Assembly: GCA_964058805.1 (NCBI GenBank)
Contig: CAXKVV010000949.1
Coordinates: 1-33,297 of the forward strand
DNA from: Schoenoplectus triqueter
Taxonomy: Eukaryota > Streptophyta > Magnoliopsida > Poales > Cyperaceae
Direction: 5' to 3'
Length of the DNA stretch: 33,297 bases
A model generated the notes under the pieces. It was given only the letters and a program-made list of their open reading frames with translations. It made no database searches and was not told the origin of the DNA. A program made the translations under genes and the position numbers. Of the stretch, positions 19,180-28,840 are shown in pieces; position 1 is the first letter of the stretch, and each line of letters begins with the position of its first letter.

Positions 19180-19917
19180 TTGGTCCCCAAGTTGCACCCT
19201 TAAAGATTCATGATCAAATCTCAGCCTTTTGATCTGTCTATTTAATATATTTTATCTTCTCTGAATTTATTTAATAGCTTCACTTGTCCAAATATCATAA
19301 AATTTTCATCAAAAATCTCTAAATTCATGATAATCACCCCTGTAATTTTAAATTCCACTTTTGCCCCTATCTTCTTACATTAAAAATTCATTTGCCAAGA
19401 AAAACCCTATTTTCTTCTTTGAATAAATCCTAAATTTCAATTATAGCTCAATGTCTCTGCCAAATAAACTTTCCTTGCAGAAACTCCCCCCAATCAAACA
19501 CCAATTAGACTTATATTAATATTCATCAGGGTTTGATTTGATCAAAAGTTGATTACTTATCAACAATTGATACAAATCCAGACTTGATCAGATGGTTGCT
19601 TACAGCTTTGGCACCTGGTCAGTCTTGTGAAATTGACTTTCAATCCATATTCATGAAGGTGATTTGGTTAACAGCTGATTACTTGTCAACAGTTGACATA
19701 AACTTTGGCTTGATCAAGTGGTTGCTCACAGCTTTGACACCTGGTCAGCCTTGAAAGCAAAATCACATTAAGATTTCTTATGATTGGCTGTATCAAAATA
19801 CTGGTTTGGTATTGATATGGTTATTTATTGTACAGGGATTTTACTACTTTAGCTCATAGTGTTTAATCTTGATTTTTTTCCTTGTGTTTCTCCTCTCGAC
19901 CTTTCAGGGGTAAACAC
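19180..19917 (+). repeat. Block V2, ending GGGTAAACAC
   Basis: The whole block aligns with V1 (11241-11960, then 12240-12292), including the two-copy internal duplication at 19528 and 19656. It ends CCTTTCAGGGGTAAACAC, immediately before the resumed MULE frame, and so marks the right edge of the 14-kb insert. Confidence 0.8.
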
Positions 19918-20150
19918 TTTTATCGTTTTCAAACTTTTCTTAATACTTGTTCTAGATATTTTTATCCATATCTAAATAAAATTTATTGGCCAGAGAGAAA
20001 CTGATGCGTTGCATTCATATGCACTTATTTGCCCCGATATGTACTCATATTCATCCTAAAATCATCATTTTAGTTGCATTTAGGCTTTTTCTCTGTCTTG
20101 TTCTTGTTTACTGCTCTACTTTGGTCTTATTTCAGGTATATGGAGCATAT

Positions 20151-20187
20151 GAAGCAGTTGGGACCATCTGAAGCAGTTGGGACCATC
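20151..20187 (+). repeat. Direct repeat in solo LTR C (two copies)
   Basis: GAAGCAGTTGGGACCATC occurs twice in succession, joined by a single T. Confidence 0.9.
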
Positions 20188-20233
20188 ACGAGCACATCAA
20201 GAGCTCTGTTTTGAGACATTTACTTCTCTGCAC

Positions 20234-20274
20234 CTTGCTTGCTACCCGCAAGACTTTGCTTGCTACCCGCAAGG
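20234..20274 (+). repeat. CTTGCTACCCGCAAG repeat pair in solo LTR C
   Basis: GCTTGCTACCCGCAAG occurs twice, 20 bp apart. Related cores CTTGCGGGCCGCAAG (20980-20994) and CTTACGGGCCGCAAG (21001-21015) lie 730 bp downstream. The first of those is a perfect 7-bp-arm palindrome. Confidence 0.8.
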
Positions 20275-21506
20275 CCAGATATGGAAACTCCAAACTTTCC
20301 TCTCGCGTTTTGAGCTATTTATAGCGATTTTTTTGGAGGTTCTAGGGGTCAGCCATCTGGATCTGACACAGGAGAAGAGAACCTTACCCTTGCTTGGTGT
20401 CTCTCTTCACGGATTTCGAGAGATATCGCGACGAGAAGACCACCTGCAAGGGCAGATTGCTGATTTTGGGTTTTTCTGGTTCTTTTAACTATGAACCAAT
20501 TCTTTTACCCTCTTTTCTTGTTGTTTGCTACTATATGTGAGTAGTAAAGTGTATCTTAGGGTTAGGGAACAGATTGCTTGTTATGGATGTTGATTATAAT
20601 TGATATTTGGTCGTGATTTTTATATTGGATTGATTTTATTCTCATCTTTTTCTATTGAAACTTATTTATTGCTTGGTAAGCCCGTGGATAAGACCAAATC
20701 CAGTGTGGCATGAGTTATCAAATGATTTGCAACTGATTAGGAACTGTCTTGGTTGATTTGAAATCCGAAAATACCCGAGAGGGACATTTCGTGTTTAATC
20801 GAGAGGTTAAACAAACCGATAGAACGAATCCAATTAAAATTAGGTATAAGAGATTATCCTAAGGGTTTATAACTATTAGCAAGTGTGTAATTATCAACAA
20901 ACGAGAGTTGAGGTTATTAGAATAACGAACTGATAGTTAAGAACCAATTACGACTGAAAACCATTCTCTGCGACTGTTGCTTGCGGGCCGCAAGTGAGAG
21001 CTTACGGGCCGCAAGAAACCATTCCAGTGACAGCAATTTCCCGAAACCCTGAGATCTTATTATTGATTAATTTAAACACCTGTTCACTTTGTTATCTTTA
21101 TTTGCTTACTACCTGTTAGTGTTAATTGCGTAGTTTAATTAAAACTTTACAAAATCTCCCCTTTTTTATATAAAATTACCAAAAAGACCTACCTTTAGGA
21201 TCTGAATTGAACTGAGTCTGGTTTAGAGTTTACTTTCGTCCCTGTGGATTCGATACCTGAACTTACTCAACGAAGTCGTACGCTTGCGATTAGTGGAGCA
21301 TTTTCTAAGTTTAAAAGTCTATACGTATTCGTACCATCAGAAACGATCCAAGAATCAATCCTGAGCAACGATTGATCCGAAGGGATCGTAGAAAGCATAT
21401 TCGTTTATCAATGATTATGGATGAAATGGAAGGACGACGAGTGAAACGAGGATCAAGACTTGTATCCAATAATAATAACTCAGGTAATATTTTAGTATGC
21501 AAATAA

Positions 21507-22480
21507 AATGAAGACTTTTATTTAGCTATGTATATATAATCGCGCATTATACGTTTTCATACAGTAAAAAATTTAAATACTCAACAAGTAAATCAATTTG
21601 TCTGTCACTCCATCACCGTTCCACCATTGAGAAGTAACATAAGAAAAAGGCTCAATTAGATAAAATAATTTTGTGTAAATAAACTTATGTGATATTATTG
21701 GATTAAACAAATTTGATTAATTGGACAAAAAATGAAATGATCTTACATAAAATAAGTATTACATGAAAAAACTGATAATTTTGGCATCCGATTTTGCTTT
21801 TATTATTCTCAAAATAATAGAATTTTGTTATTCTGAGTAGGTCCGTCGAACAAAAAATGAATGAATTTGACGAATCTAGAAGAGAGAGAAAATGAGAGAA
21901 AGTTTACAGAAAAATAAATCAATCTGATCAATTCATTTTTAATTTGTCGGACCCGCTCATAATAACAGAATCATGTTATCGGCATATGGTGATAACAGCC
22001 GATTCAAAATCATAATTTTGCATTTTTTGAATATACTATAGTTTGAGTATGACACAAATATGCTATAGTTTGAGTGTGGTAAATGGGACTCATATTAAAA
22101 AGCATCTATATCATCTAAAATCTGAACTGTTTAAATCAATCTAACGGACTGCATTGAGTATAGCAACTTCCTGCCATAGATGGGGATCCGTCGTCTAGTA
22201 GACCAATTGTCTATTAATTTGCATCAAACAAAGAAACTGTAAATATGGTTCGGGATCCATTGACCTCCCACTCCCTACATTAATAATTGATTTTTTTTTC
22301 TTCATGAACTTACTATATTCGTGGTTAATATGACAAATAGTAGCTAGGAACCGTCTTAATATAACACTTCTTATGAAGTTGAAGAGTCACATAATCATCA
22401 TAGTTCTTCTAAAAATGGTTTGTTTAATAAAATATTTACGTTCAATGATAAATTTATTTATTATCTATTTTCATAAGGTA
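21507..22480. other. AT-rich stretch without a recognisable gene
   Basis: Nothing coding is seen on either strand. It holds a two-copy 25-bp repeat at about 22029-22078 (ATACTATAGTTTGAGTATG, ATGCTATAGTTTGAGTGTG). It may include the 3' flank or terminus of the MULE, but no terminal repeat could be matched. Confidence 0.4.
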
Positions 22481-22848
22481 AATATTTTTAATGTCGTAAT
22501 TTACTCATTGGATTTTGTGTTTAATACTTTCGAATGAGGGTTGATCTGTGAATGGAAAATAGAGATTGAAAAAAATATTAAATTCTGATTTTTTTATATT
22601 ATTTTTTATAGAAAAAACTAAAAGGCATAAAATTTTGTCGGTACAAGATAAAAAGAAATCATGTTGTTTGAACTCTCTAAGGAAATCTTTTGAAATTAAT
22701 ATTTTGGTTTCTTTATTATCAAAACACTGTGTTTAATAGAATCGACAAAACTATAATAATATAATTATTAAACACTGTGTTTAATATTAAATATTTTTAT
22801 TGTCGTAATTTACTCATTGGATTTTATGTTTAATACTTTCGAAAGAGC
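22481..22848 (+). repeat. 58-bp direct repeats flanking 210-bp repeat copy 1
   Basis: AAATATTTTTAATGTCGTAA through TAATACTTTCGAATGAG (22481-22538) recurs with four or five changes at 22789-22848, period about 308 bp. The 210-bp repeat copy 1 lies between them. A perfect palindrome ATTAAACACTGTGTTTAAT lies near 22767-22785. Confidence 0.75.
22548..22757 (+). repeat. 210-bp repeat, copy 1
   Basis: This is identical to 25633-25842 apart from one substitution (GGTACAAG against GGTAGAAG), with no indel, and both copies are in the same orientation. No coding capacity or LTR-type ends are seen. See the matching entry for copy 2. Confidence 0.93.
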
Positions 22849-23019
22849 ATTTGGAGATGAAAAAACGGTGGAACGATATGAACGCAAAAAAAAATATACA
22901 AAGATGGATCAACAAGACATTATTATTTTTTACCGATCCTTATAATAATATAATTATCCTATGTTGTTTATTCCTTAAACATTCTAATTAAAATTTAATG
23001 GTTTGTGTGTCGTAACTAA

Positions 23020-23359
23020 GGGTGTTAATGGATCGGATTCGGATCGGATTATCATTATTTTATTATTTTTTATCCAATCCATTTAAAATTAGATTAACAT
23101 TTCTTTAATCTGATATGATTCAATTCAAATAAAATAATTATTTATTTATTAATTATATTTTTATATTTTTAAATAATTTAATATTAATTAATATATAATT
23201 AACCTCAAATAGTATATATTTAAGCTGTGCTAAATTATATAATAAATTCTAAAAAATATTAACCCATACTTGATCCACTTATTCTCAGATTTACTTTGCT
23301 TTCGGTCAAATTTGGATTGAATCAAGTTAATCCATGATCGAGTCAAATTTTTACACCTC
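23020..23359. mobile_element. Possible MITE (340 bp, TAA target)
   Basis: The left end GGGTGTTAAT follows TAA (23017-23019) and the right end TTTTTACACCTC precedes TAA (23360-23362). The short inverted ends (GGGTGTTAA against GAGGTGTAAAA) with a 3-bp TAA target fit PIF/Harbinger MITEs. GGATCGGATTCGGATCGGAT near the left edge resembles a family widespread in plants. The ends are short and imperfect, so this is tentative. Confidence 0.45.
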
Positions 23360-23532
23360 TAATTGTAACGGTACTTCGATCTTTGCTAGACAGAATTATA
23401 AGGGCCCAAGATCCGAAATGGTACATTCTTTTTATCATTAATAACCAAATTTAGGTCGTTTGAATTTACATAATAAAACTAGAATTAAATTATTGGCCTC
23501 TTAACAACGTATTTTTCAACAAAATAGCACAG

Positions 23533-23760
23533 CTTAATCATTCATGATCTGCCAACTTACTAAATTAGCTAAATTTCTCTTCATTCTGCCAACTTAATCA
23601 TTCATGATCTACTCTTTTTGTAAACTATTTTTGAGCTATAGTGCTCATCTTTCTTAAGTGTGTTGTGACTCAATTTATTATTTTGAGTATGTTGTCACTC
23701 ACCTTATTGTTTTGAATGTGTTGTTACTCACATATTGAGTGTGTTGTCACTCTTATTACC
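23533..23760 (+). repeat. Short tandem repeats (TGTTGTCACTC type)
   Basis: CTTAATCATTCATGATCT occurs twice (about 23533 and 23591). Then about four copies of a roughly 33-bp unit with core GAGTGTGTTGTCACTCA run from about 23655 to 23755. The following 200 bp resembles an LTR-like leader but has no definable ends. No gene is seen between 23760 and 24215. Confidence 0.55.
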
Positions 23761-24214
23761 GATAGACTTGGCAGTCAATTTTTATGTAAAAGACTAAGTT
23801 CTATAAGTGTAAAAATATTTTTAATGTTTCGGCTCAACCTCAATTGTTAAAGGTTGAGAGTCCCGAAGACGTAATAATTATAAGTCGAATTTTGTTACAT
23901 CTTGTGTTCTTATTTGTTCTTTTCTTTTCTTTTGTTTATTTGATTGCTATATTTTTGTGAGAATTGAATTAAATTAAATTATCTTTCACTACCATTATAT
24001 TTGAACACTAAGACTCAAATCGATTTATATATTTCTACATTAGATTTTTTACAATCTTATACTATTTTGGCTTTAAATACCACCAAAAGCAAGATTGCGG
24101 TAATATAAAGATAAGAACCATTTTTGTTCCTTATGAAACTAACAAATCACTAAGCATGTTTGAAATTTTTATTTTTTAATTTATATAAGAGAGATATATA
24201 CAATAAATTAAAGA

Positions 24215-24345
24215 AAGCTAAGTGCCACAGTGGCGGGGTGTAATGAATCTGCTCTTCCCAACAATTTGGTAGGCGCCTATTAATTAGCACCACCCCGGCC
24301 GAGTTATTTCTAATTTTCTATTACAGCTGGCACTTTGTAGGTGGC
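24215..24345. mobile_element. Possible short inverted-repeat element
   Basis: AAGTGCCA near 24219 pairs with TGGCACTT near 24329. Inside, GGGGTG near 24235 pairs with CACCCC near 24290. The stretch is GC-richer than its surroundings. Ends and target duplication are not convincing. Confidence 0.25.
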
Positions 24346-24481
24346 AAATTTCACGTGTCCTGAGAAAATTCATTATATCTATTACCATTTTACTTGCAAG
24401 TGCAAATGCTTTATCATGACCTTTTTCTGTTTAAAAAAAGATATAATATCTTAGCCATAATCATTTCGTAATGAGAATTTT

Positions 24482-24879
24482 ATTTTTTTAAGGAGAAATA
24501 ATTCAATTACCATCATTTTGGTGCCACATCGGTGTCATTAAAATTAAATATCAAATAACTTTTATTTAAATTCTTAAATAATAAAATTAATTGAAGAAAT
24601 ATTTTTTAAATATCATCTTATATATGTATACAAAAAATTATATCATTTCAATATTTTTTATATAGGCATCAAACGTTAATAAAATTAACGGACTAAATTT
24701 TACAATTTAGACACGTTACTTGATGACTATTCAAATGAAGTTAAAATTTTATGATTTTTCATATACATATAATTGAGATGATACAGAATACATCTAACAG
24801 TTCATATTTTTAAATTTATACATAAATAAATAAATAAATACCATGGGCACTAAAAAAATGATAATTAGATCCCTTCTCT
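24482..24879. mobile_element. Possible MITE with about 36-bp terminal inverted repeats
   Basis: The left region (GAGAAATAATTCAATTACCA, then TTTTGGTGCCACAT) matches the reverse complement of the right region near 24843-24879 (GAGAAGGGATCTAATTATCA, then TTTTTAGTGCCCAT) at about three quarters of positions. The interior is AT-rich and non-coding. No clear target duplication was found, so the superfamily stays open. Confidence 0.45.
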
Positions 24880-25296
24880 ACATAAAAAGTTTTTCAAGCA
24901 TGCTACATCACGATTTTTTCACCATTAATTTTGTTTAAATTATTTCATCTTTTTAAATCTAAGAGTTCATATAAAATAATTTCTCTCTCCTCATTGAAAA
25001 TAATGTGTAATAATACTTAAAATGAAATTTAATTCTTAAAATTATCCATTTTTTATATGATCCTTTAATTATGTCATTTATGATTATAATAATTATTTAG
25101 AATTTAAAATATTGTTTTTATTTTTCTTTAATATGAAAATTTATTAAGTATATTAAAAATTTTATATTATTAATTATTTATTTGATAACTATATTATCTT
25201 CGTCCGAGTTATATCCATAGTTCAATTAAAATACTAAAAGCCAATTGTATCATATGGAATAAACTCTTGTTTGTCTTTTTTTTGGAACGATACTAT
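24880..25296. other. AT-rich stretch, nothing recognised
   Basis: No reading frame, RNA gene or repeat could be supported here. Confidence 0.5.
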
Positions 25297-25392
25297 CAGG
25301 GGCGGATCCACTTCATATCAGGGGGGCAACTACCCCTGAATTTTGAAAATTAGTGTTTTTCGGTAATTCTTACGTTAATTTGCCCTCCTAGA
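25297..25392. mobile_element. hAT-like terminal fragment
   Basis: CAGGGGCGGATCCA at 25297 is a terminus shared by many plant hAT elements. The adjoining TCAGGGG...CCCCTGA (25318-25339) is a 7-bp hairpin also common at those ends. A possible partner end (TGGCACTGCCCCTG, 26435-26448) shares about 10 of 14 positions in inverted orientation, but no 8-bp target duplication is seen. Confidence 0.5.
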
Positions 25393-25632
25393 TTGTCTGA
25401 TTAATTTTATTAAGAAAAAAATATTTAATATCATGCATAATGAAATAATTATATAAAGATATCAAAATATAAAATTCCGTAGACGGAAACTTTTTTCATC
25501 AACTTAATTATCTATTACTTTGAGATTTATTTTGTTGTTATTTTTAATATATAAAATGTTATTATTTTAATAATTTTTATTAGGTAAGAATATATATTAA
25601 ATTATTATTATTATTTATTTAATAGCCTATTC

Positions 25633-25842
25633 GTGAATGGAAAATAGAGATTGAAAAAAATATTAAATTCTGATTTTTTTATATTATTTTTTATAGAAAA
25701 AACTAAAAGGCATAAAATTTTGTCGGTAGAAGATAAAAAGAAATCATGTTGTTTGAACTCTCTAAGGAAATCTTTTGAAATTAATATTTTGGTTTCTTTA
25801 TTATCAAAACACTGTGTTTAATAGAATCGACAAAACTATAAT
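25633..25842 (+). repeat. 210-bp repeat, copy 2
   Basis: This copy matches 22548-22757 at 209 of 210 positions and lies 3,085 bp downstream. It is preceded by ATT repeats and followed by ATGTTGGACTC, so the flanks are unrelated to those of copy 1. Near identity within otherwise decayed DNA points to a recent copying event. Confidence 0.93.
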
Positions 25843-27535
25843 GTTGGACTCAATTGTATTCTTTTTATATATTTTTTTGCTAACAAAAAACTTAAAATGC
25901 ATTACTATTTTGGATCAATGTAAATTATCAATTACTACAAAATCAAATGATTAATAATGTTAATAATGTAGATGATATACACGAGAGACGTGAAGACTCG
26001 ATCGACTCTTCTTCTTCTTTTTTATAATAATTGCCAACAAAATATTATTTTTGAAAAATAAAATTTGAACAAGTTTATCATTTTTAAAAATACACAAAAG
26101 ATTCTTCAGTTAAATTTTGATCGGCGACAAAAATTTGAATGTGTTGAAAGTAAAAGAGAATAATACAAATTGATTCATCAATTACAAAATTTCGAACTGA
26201 TCAATTGTTTCCTTTCAGAAGATAATAGGATACTGGTAATATTAAAATGTTTAGTTTTCAATTATGGTGAAATATTATATCTATGCGCGCTATGTTGGTA
26301 CACGCAAGAAAAAAAAAATTAATCAATGGACATATGGTTCGTTGGAAGTTAGGATGAGACAAGTAAGTCCAACTTCAACTAATTTAATTTTTGTACTATT
26401 TTTCTTTTTTCAGCTGATTTAATTATGTTACTCGTGGCACTGCCCCTGTTTGGCAACTAGCTAGGCCATTAATTAATTATACAAAAAGAGGAGAGAATAA
26501 AATGATTGTCCCAATTTATTTTTTAGCGCTATTTGTTACACTTCGATAATAAATTATTAGTATCACTATTTTGATAACCATATTCGATCAATTCGTTTAC
26601 TTGTGCACGAATGTATGTCTTAAAAAAACCAGTAATGGGTAGGGACCATGTGTCAGTAACCCTTCAAAATGTAAAGTCTGATACTGGCACCCTAGCATTC
26701 CCGACCAGTCAACCAGAGAGAAAAATCAAACTGATTCCTATTGAGATGTCTGAATTAAGCTCTCTGTACTGGTAGAGTGGTGGTGAAGGAGATCAGACCA
26801 AGAGGATGACAATAATGCACCGTTTGTTGGCTAGCTACTCTGGACTGTACTTATTAATTGTTTGTTTGGTCGGCAATTAATGGATGGATATGTTAGATTA
26901 GTTGTTAGCTGTATAGTTACATCACATATTTTATTTTCTTGACCTATAAAAGTTGCTAGCAGGTGTTGGTTTGGTTATTACGGCAACTCATTATCATTAT
27001 TACTTGTAGTTTGGTGGAAAATCACTTTTTTAATTGTAGTTTGGATGCCATAATTGTAGTTTGGATGCCACATATTGAATTATTTATGATCTATCTTTAA
27101 CTATAAATGAAGATTAGGTGATGGTGAAAGAACAATATTAATTCGAAAAAGATTTAATAGGACTATGCCAACCATGCAAGATTCAGATATATTTAGATTA
27201 CCAGGCCCAGAGAAAAAACAGTAGGTTTTGTTGTACTATCCTTTCAACTCAATCATGAAAGAAGATTTTTATTTTAAAGAAGAAATAGAAGAAATCAAAA
27301 TTATCAGTTTAATCTTTTTAAATTGAGCATATAATTTGTTAGAACATTGCTTTTTATTCGAGGAAGATCGGAAATATTAATCATCATGCATGGCATGGTT
27401 AAAAAAGTACAGCTTCCTGGTCTTTCCACGAGATATGAAAAAAAAAAGACTATAAGCAAACTTTTCGAGGAACAAAACCCCTTTGATTAAACAAGAGCGG
27501 TCAAGATCCACCAAGTAAAGTTAGTATAACAAAAG
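25843..27535. other. Intergenic AT-rich DNA
   Basis: No gene is seen. A less AT-rich part (26640-26830) lacks an open frame. A 17-19-bp repeat (AATTGTAGTTTGGATGCCA) occurs twice at about 27033-27070, and a related GTAGTTTGGTGG lies at 27007. Confidence 0.45.
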
Positions 27536-27608
27536 GGGGTTGTAGCTCATATGGTAGAGCGCTCGCTTCGCATGCGAGAGGCACGCGGTTCAATTCCCTG
27601 CACCTCCA
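27536..27608 (+). tRNA. tRNA-Ala (CGC), degenerate
   Basis: The 73-nt cloverleaf has acceptor GGGGTTG/CACCTCC, D arm GCTC/GAGC, anticodon arm CTCGC-TTCGCAT-GCGAG (anticodon CGC) and T arm CGCGG/CCCTG with loop TTCAATT. Box B (GGTTCAATTCC) is intact and box A (TAGCTCATATGG) nearly so. A CAA motif lies just upstream (AACAAAAG), as is usual for plant Pol III tRNA genes. The acceptor stem has a T-C mismatch at pair 5-68, the T stem a C-C mismatch and a G-T pair, and no T-run terminator lies within 15 bp. It is probably decaying. Confidence 0.8.
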
Positions 27609-28049
27609 TATCTATTTACATAAGTCCATACACAAATCTTTATAATAAGTAAGTATATATTTTTATGATGATTTATTGACATCAACAAAATTATATGATT
27701 TTTGTTATATCTAAAATGTTAATATGCAATTCTAATATACTTGATAGTTGATATGCAATTTGTCAATTTCGGAGCGGCTATATGGTACTGTACAAAACAA
27801 AAAACAAATTTGGTTGACGTTACTAGTTTTTTTTTTTTTTTGAAAAACTTTAATTTAATATCAAGATCGTCAAAACACTTGTCAAGGCCAAGAAAGATAG
27901 ACCGGGCGGGGTAAAGCAGCTCATCATATATAATATAGGTATATATCATCAGTCATGAAGTAAAAAAAAAATTCTGCTTCACAATCCAGACTGTTGGATC
28001 TGGAGCGGATTGATTCGCTTGATCAACTTAATTTTTTTGCTGCCAGCGC
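27609..28049. other. AT-rich stretch after the tRNA
   Basis: No gene is supported. The minus-strand frame at 27719-27949 consists of low-complexity Lys/Ile/Tyr and passes through a poly-T run (about 27827-27841). Confidence 0.5.
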
Positions 28050-28240
28050 AATAGGAGAGATCCAGTGAATCAGATCTGCTATCGTGCGGCATCATACGAC
28101 GCAACACGTGATCTGTTCGATCACTTTGAGATTCATGCTAATTCGAATCTCAAAATGATCAAACGAACTATGTACTGCGTCGCACTGTACCGCGCGACAG
28201 TGGATCCGGATCCGAGATCCAGTACCACTCCCCCTTCTCA
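28050..28240. repeat. Long imperfect inverted repeat (foldback)
   Basis: Two arms of about 80-90 nt pair around a centre near 28145. The inner stem GATCACTTTGAGATTC (28118-28136) pairs with GAATCTCAAAATGATC (28144-28161). It continues outward with CGACGCA against TGCGTCG and TATCGTGCGG against CCGCGCGACA. Overall pairing is roughly three quarters by eye. Both open frames here (plus 28065-28253, minus 28092-28283) encode similar peptides (FDHFEI on each strand) because of the palindrome and are not genes. It may be a foldback transposon or a hairpin RNA precursor. Confidence 0.75.
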
Positions 28241-28840
28241 TTTCGCCTCTTAATATTTTCCCATGCACAATTTGAAAGCACAAAGAAAGAAACGAGAGAG
28301 GAGAAAGCCCTAATCTGAGGGAGCCTCACCACCCGTCTCATGCCTCGCCTTGCGCTTCACCCACGATTCCATCCTCTCATCTAGATCTCCTCCGATATAA
28401 TCCTTGATTTTGGTACTTAAGCAATCTCCTTCCTGATTTTGAACTTTTTTCAGCGACATCACAAAGGTCATCGTAAGAAAAGCTATAAGTTCCTTCTTCT
28501 TTTTTTAAACGATGAAACTCTTTTGTTGATAAAGCTACAGGTTTTTTTATTTTTTTATTTATTTATTTATTTTAATTTTTAATGTTGGGTTTCTAGTTTC
28601 CAGCTTTCTCAAAGGCATCAAAGACTTAACAGGTGTGTAATTGTGGTAGTTTTATAATTTTTGTTAAATTAGTTGCTTATTTACTAAATCTTTTGATTAT
28701 TTACCAAATATTTCCAAAATTTTGTCTTTTTTCCTTATGTTGATGATTTTTTACTAATAAATATGTAATTAAAGTAGATTTGCATTGGTGAACATATTTA
28801 ATTAATTTTATAGTGGTAAAATCTAAATTAAAATGTTGGT
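28241..28840. other. Leader-like region, no supported gene
   Basis: 28280-28440 is less AT-rich (AAAGCCCTAATCTGAGGGAG, then CT-rich text) and resembles a plant 5' leader on the plus strand, followed by T-rich intron-like DNA. The only short frame (about 28340-28385, MPRLALHPRFHPLI) has no support. Confidence 0.25.

Larger units (their letters stand above)
5663..19917. mobile_element. 14-kb compound non-coding repeat inserted in the MULE
   Basis: The MULE frame stops near ELNRFICYF at 5662 and its expected continuation (YRFQTFLNT...YW.ER) begins at 19918. The DNA between is therefore an insertion, or several nested ones. Left end GTGCGACCC and right end GGGTAAACAC form a weak inverted pair, and both borders are T-rich (six T left, four T right), so the target duplication cannot be fixed. 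Read one base wider on the left, the ends are TG...ACA, as in LTR elements. I found no transposase, gag or pol inside it. Two related units (5663-12292 and 12293-19917) both end in GGGTAAACAC. It could be a large non-coding LTR retrotransposon derivative, giant LTRs, or a non-autonomous DNA transposon. All frames above 60 codons inside it look spurious. Confidence 0.6.
20002..21339 (+). mobile_element. Solo LTR C (1338 bp, TSD GAAAC), probably Ty3/gypsy
   Basis: The element starts TGATGCGTTGCATTCATATG and ends TCGTACCATCA, with perfect GAAAC duplications at 19997-20001 and 21340-21344. Length, the TGATGCGTTGCAT start and the TCCCTGTGGATTCGATACCT stretch near 21237 recall LTRs of the Athila/Tat branch of plant Ty3/gypsy elements; that lineage call rests on memory of the family. 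A short duplication (GAAGCAGTTGGGACCATC twice, 20152-20187) and paired GC-rich palindromes lie inside. The 103-codon frame at 20177-20488 is wholly inside the LTR and has no known domain. There is no internal region, so it is a solo LTR. Confidence 0.88.
19918..21506 (+). pseudogene. MULE transposase C-terminus, split by solo LTR C
   Basis: Skipping the solo LTR and one copy of its target duplication, a single frame runs from 19920 to TAA near 21504-21506. It reads YRFQTFLNTCSRYFYPYLNK, then IYWPERNDPRINPEQ, then an Arg/Lys-rich tail (RRDRRKHIRLS, EMEGRRVKRGSR). This is the layout found after the SWIM finger in plant MULE transposases: a T/ETF...TYS segment, a P.P...YWP motif, then a basic tail. 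It fits the MULE that stops at 5662 and has the same strand. A CAG/GTAATATT near 21480-21485 could be a splice donor, so the true end is uncertain. Confidence 0.65.

Noticed and set aside
5663..19917. A very long intron in the MULE gene (GT...AG-like edges)
   Set aside because: The interval is made of repeated units with their own nested solo LTR; insertion explains it better than splicing.
20177..20488. 103-codon plus-strand frame
   Set aside because: It lies wholly inside solo LTR C, has no recognisable domain and begins in a short duplication.
25297..26448. Complete hAT element with ends CAGGGGCGGATCCA and TGGCACTGCCCCTG
   Set aside because: The flanks lack an 8-bp duplication and the ends match only partly, so only the left terminus is reported.
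28065..28283. Overlapping opposite-strand frames with similar peptides
   Set aside because: They are explained by the long inverted repeat; neither has a domain or coding signature.
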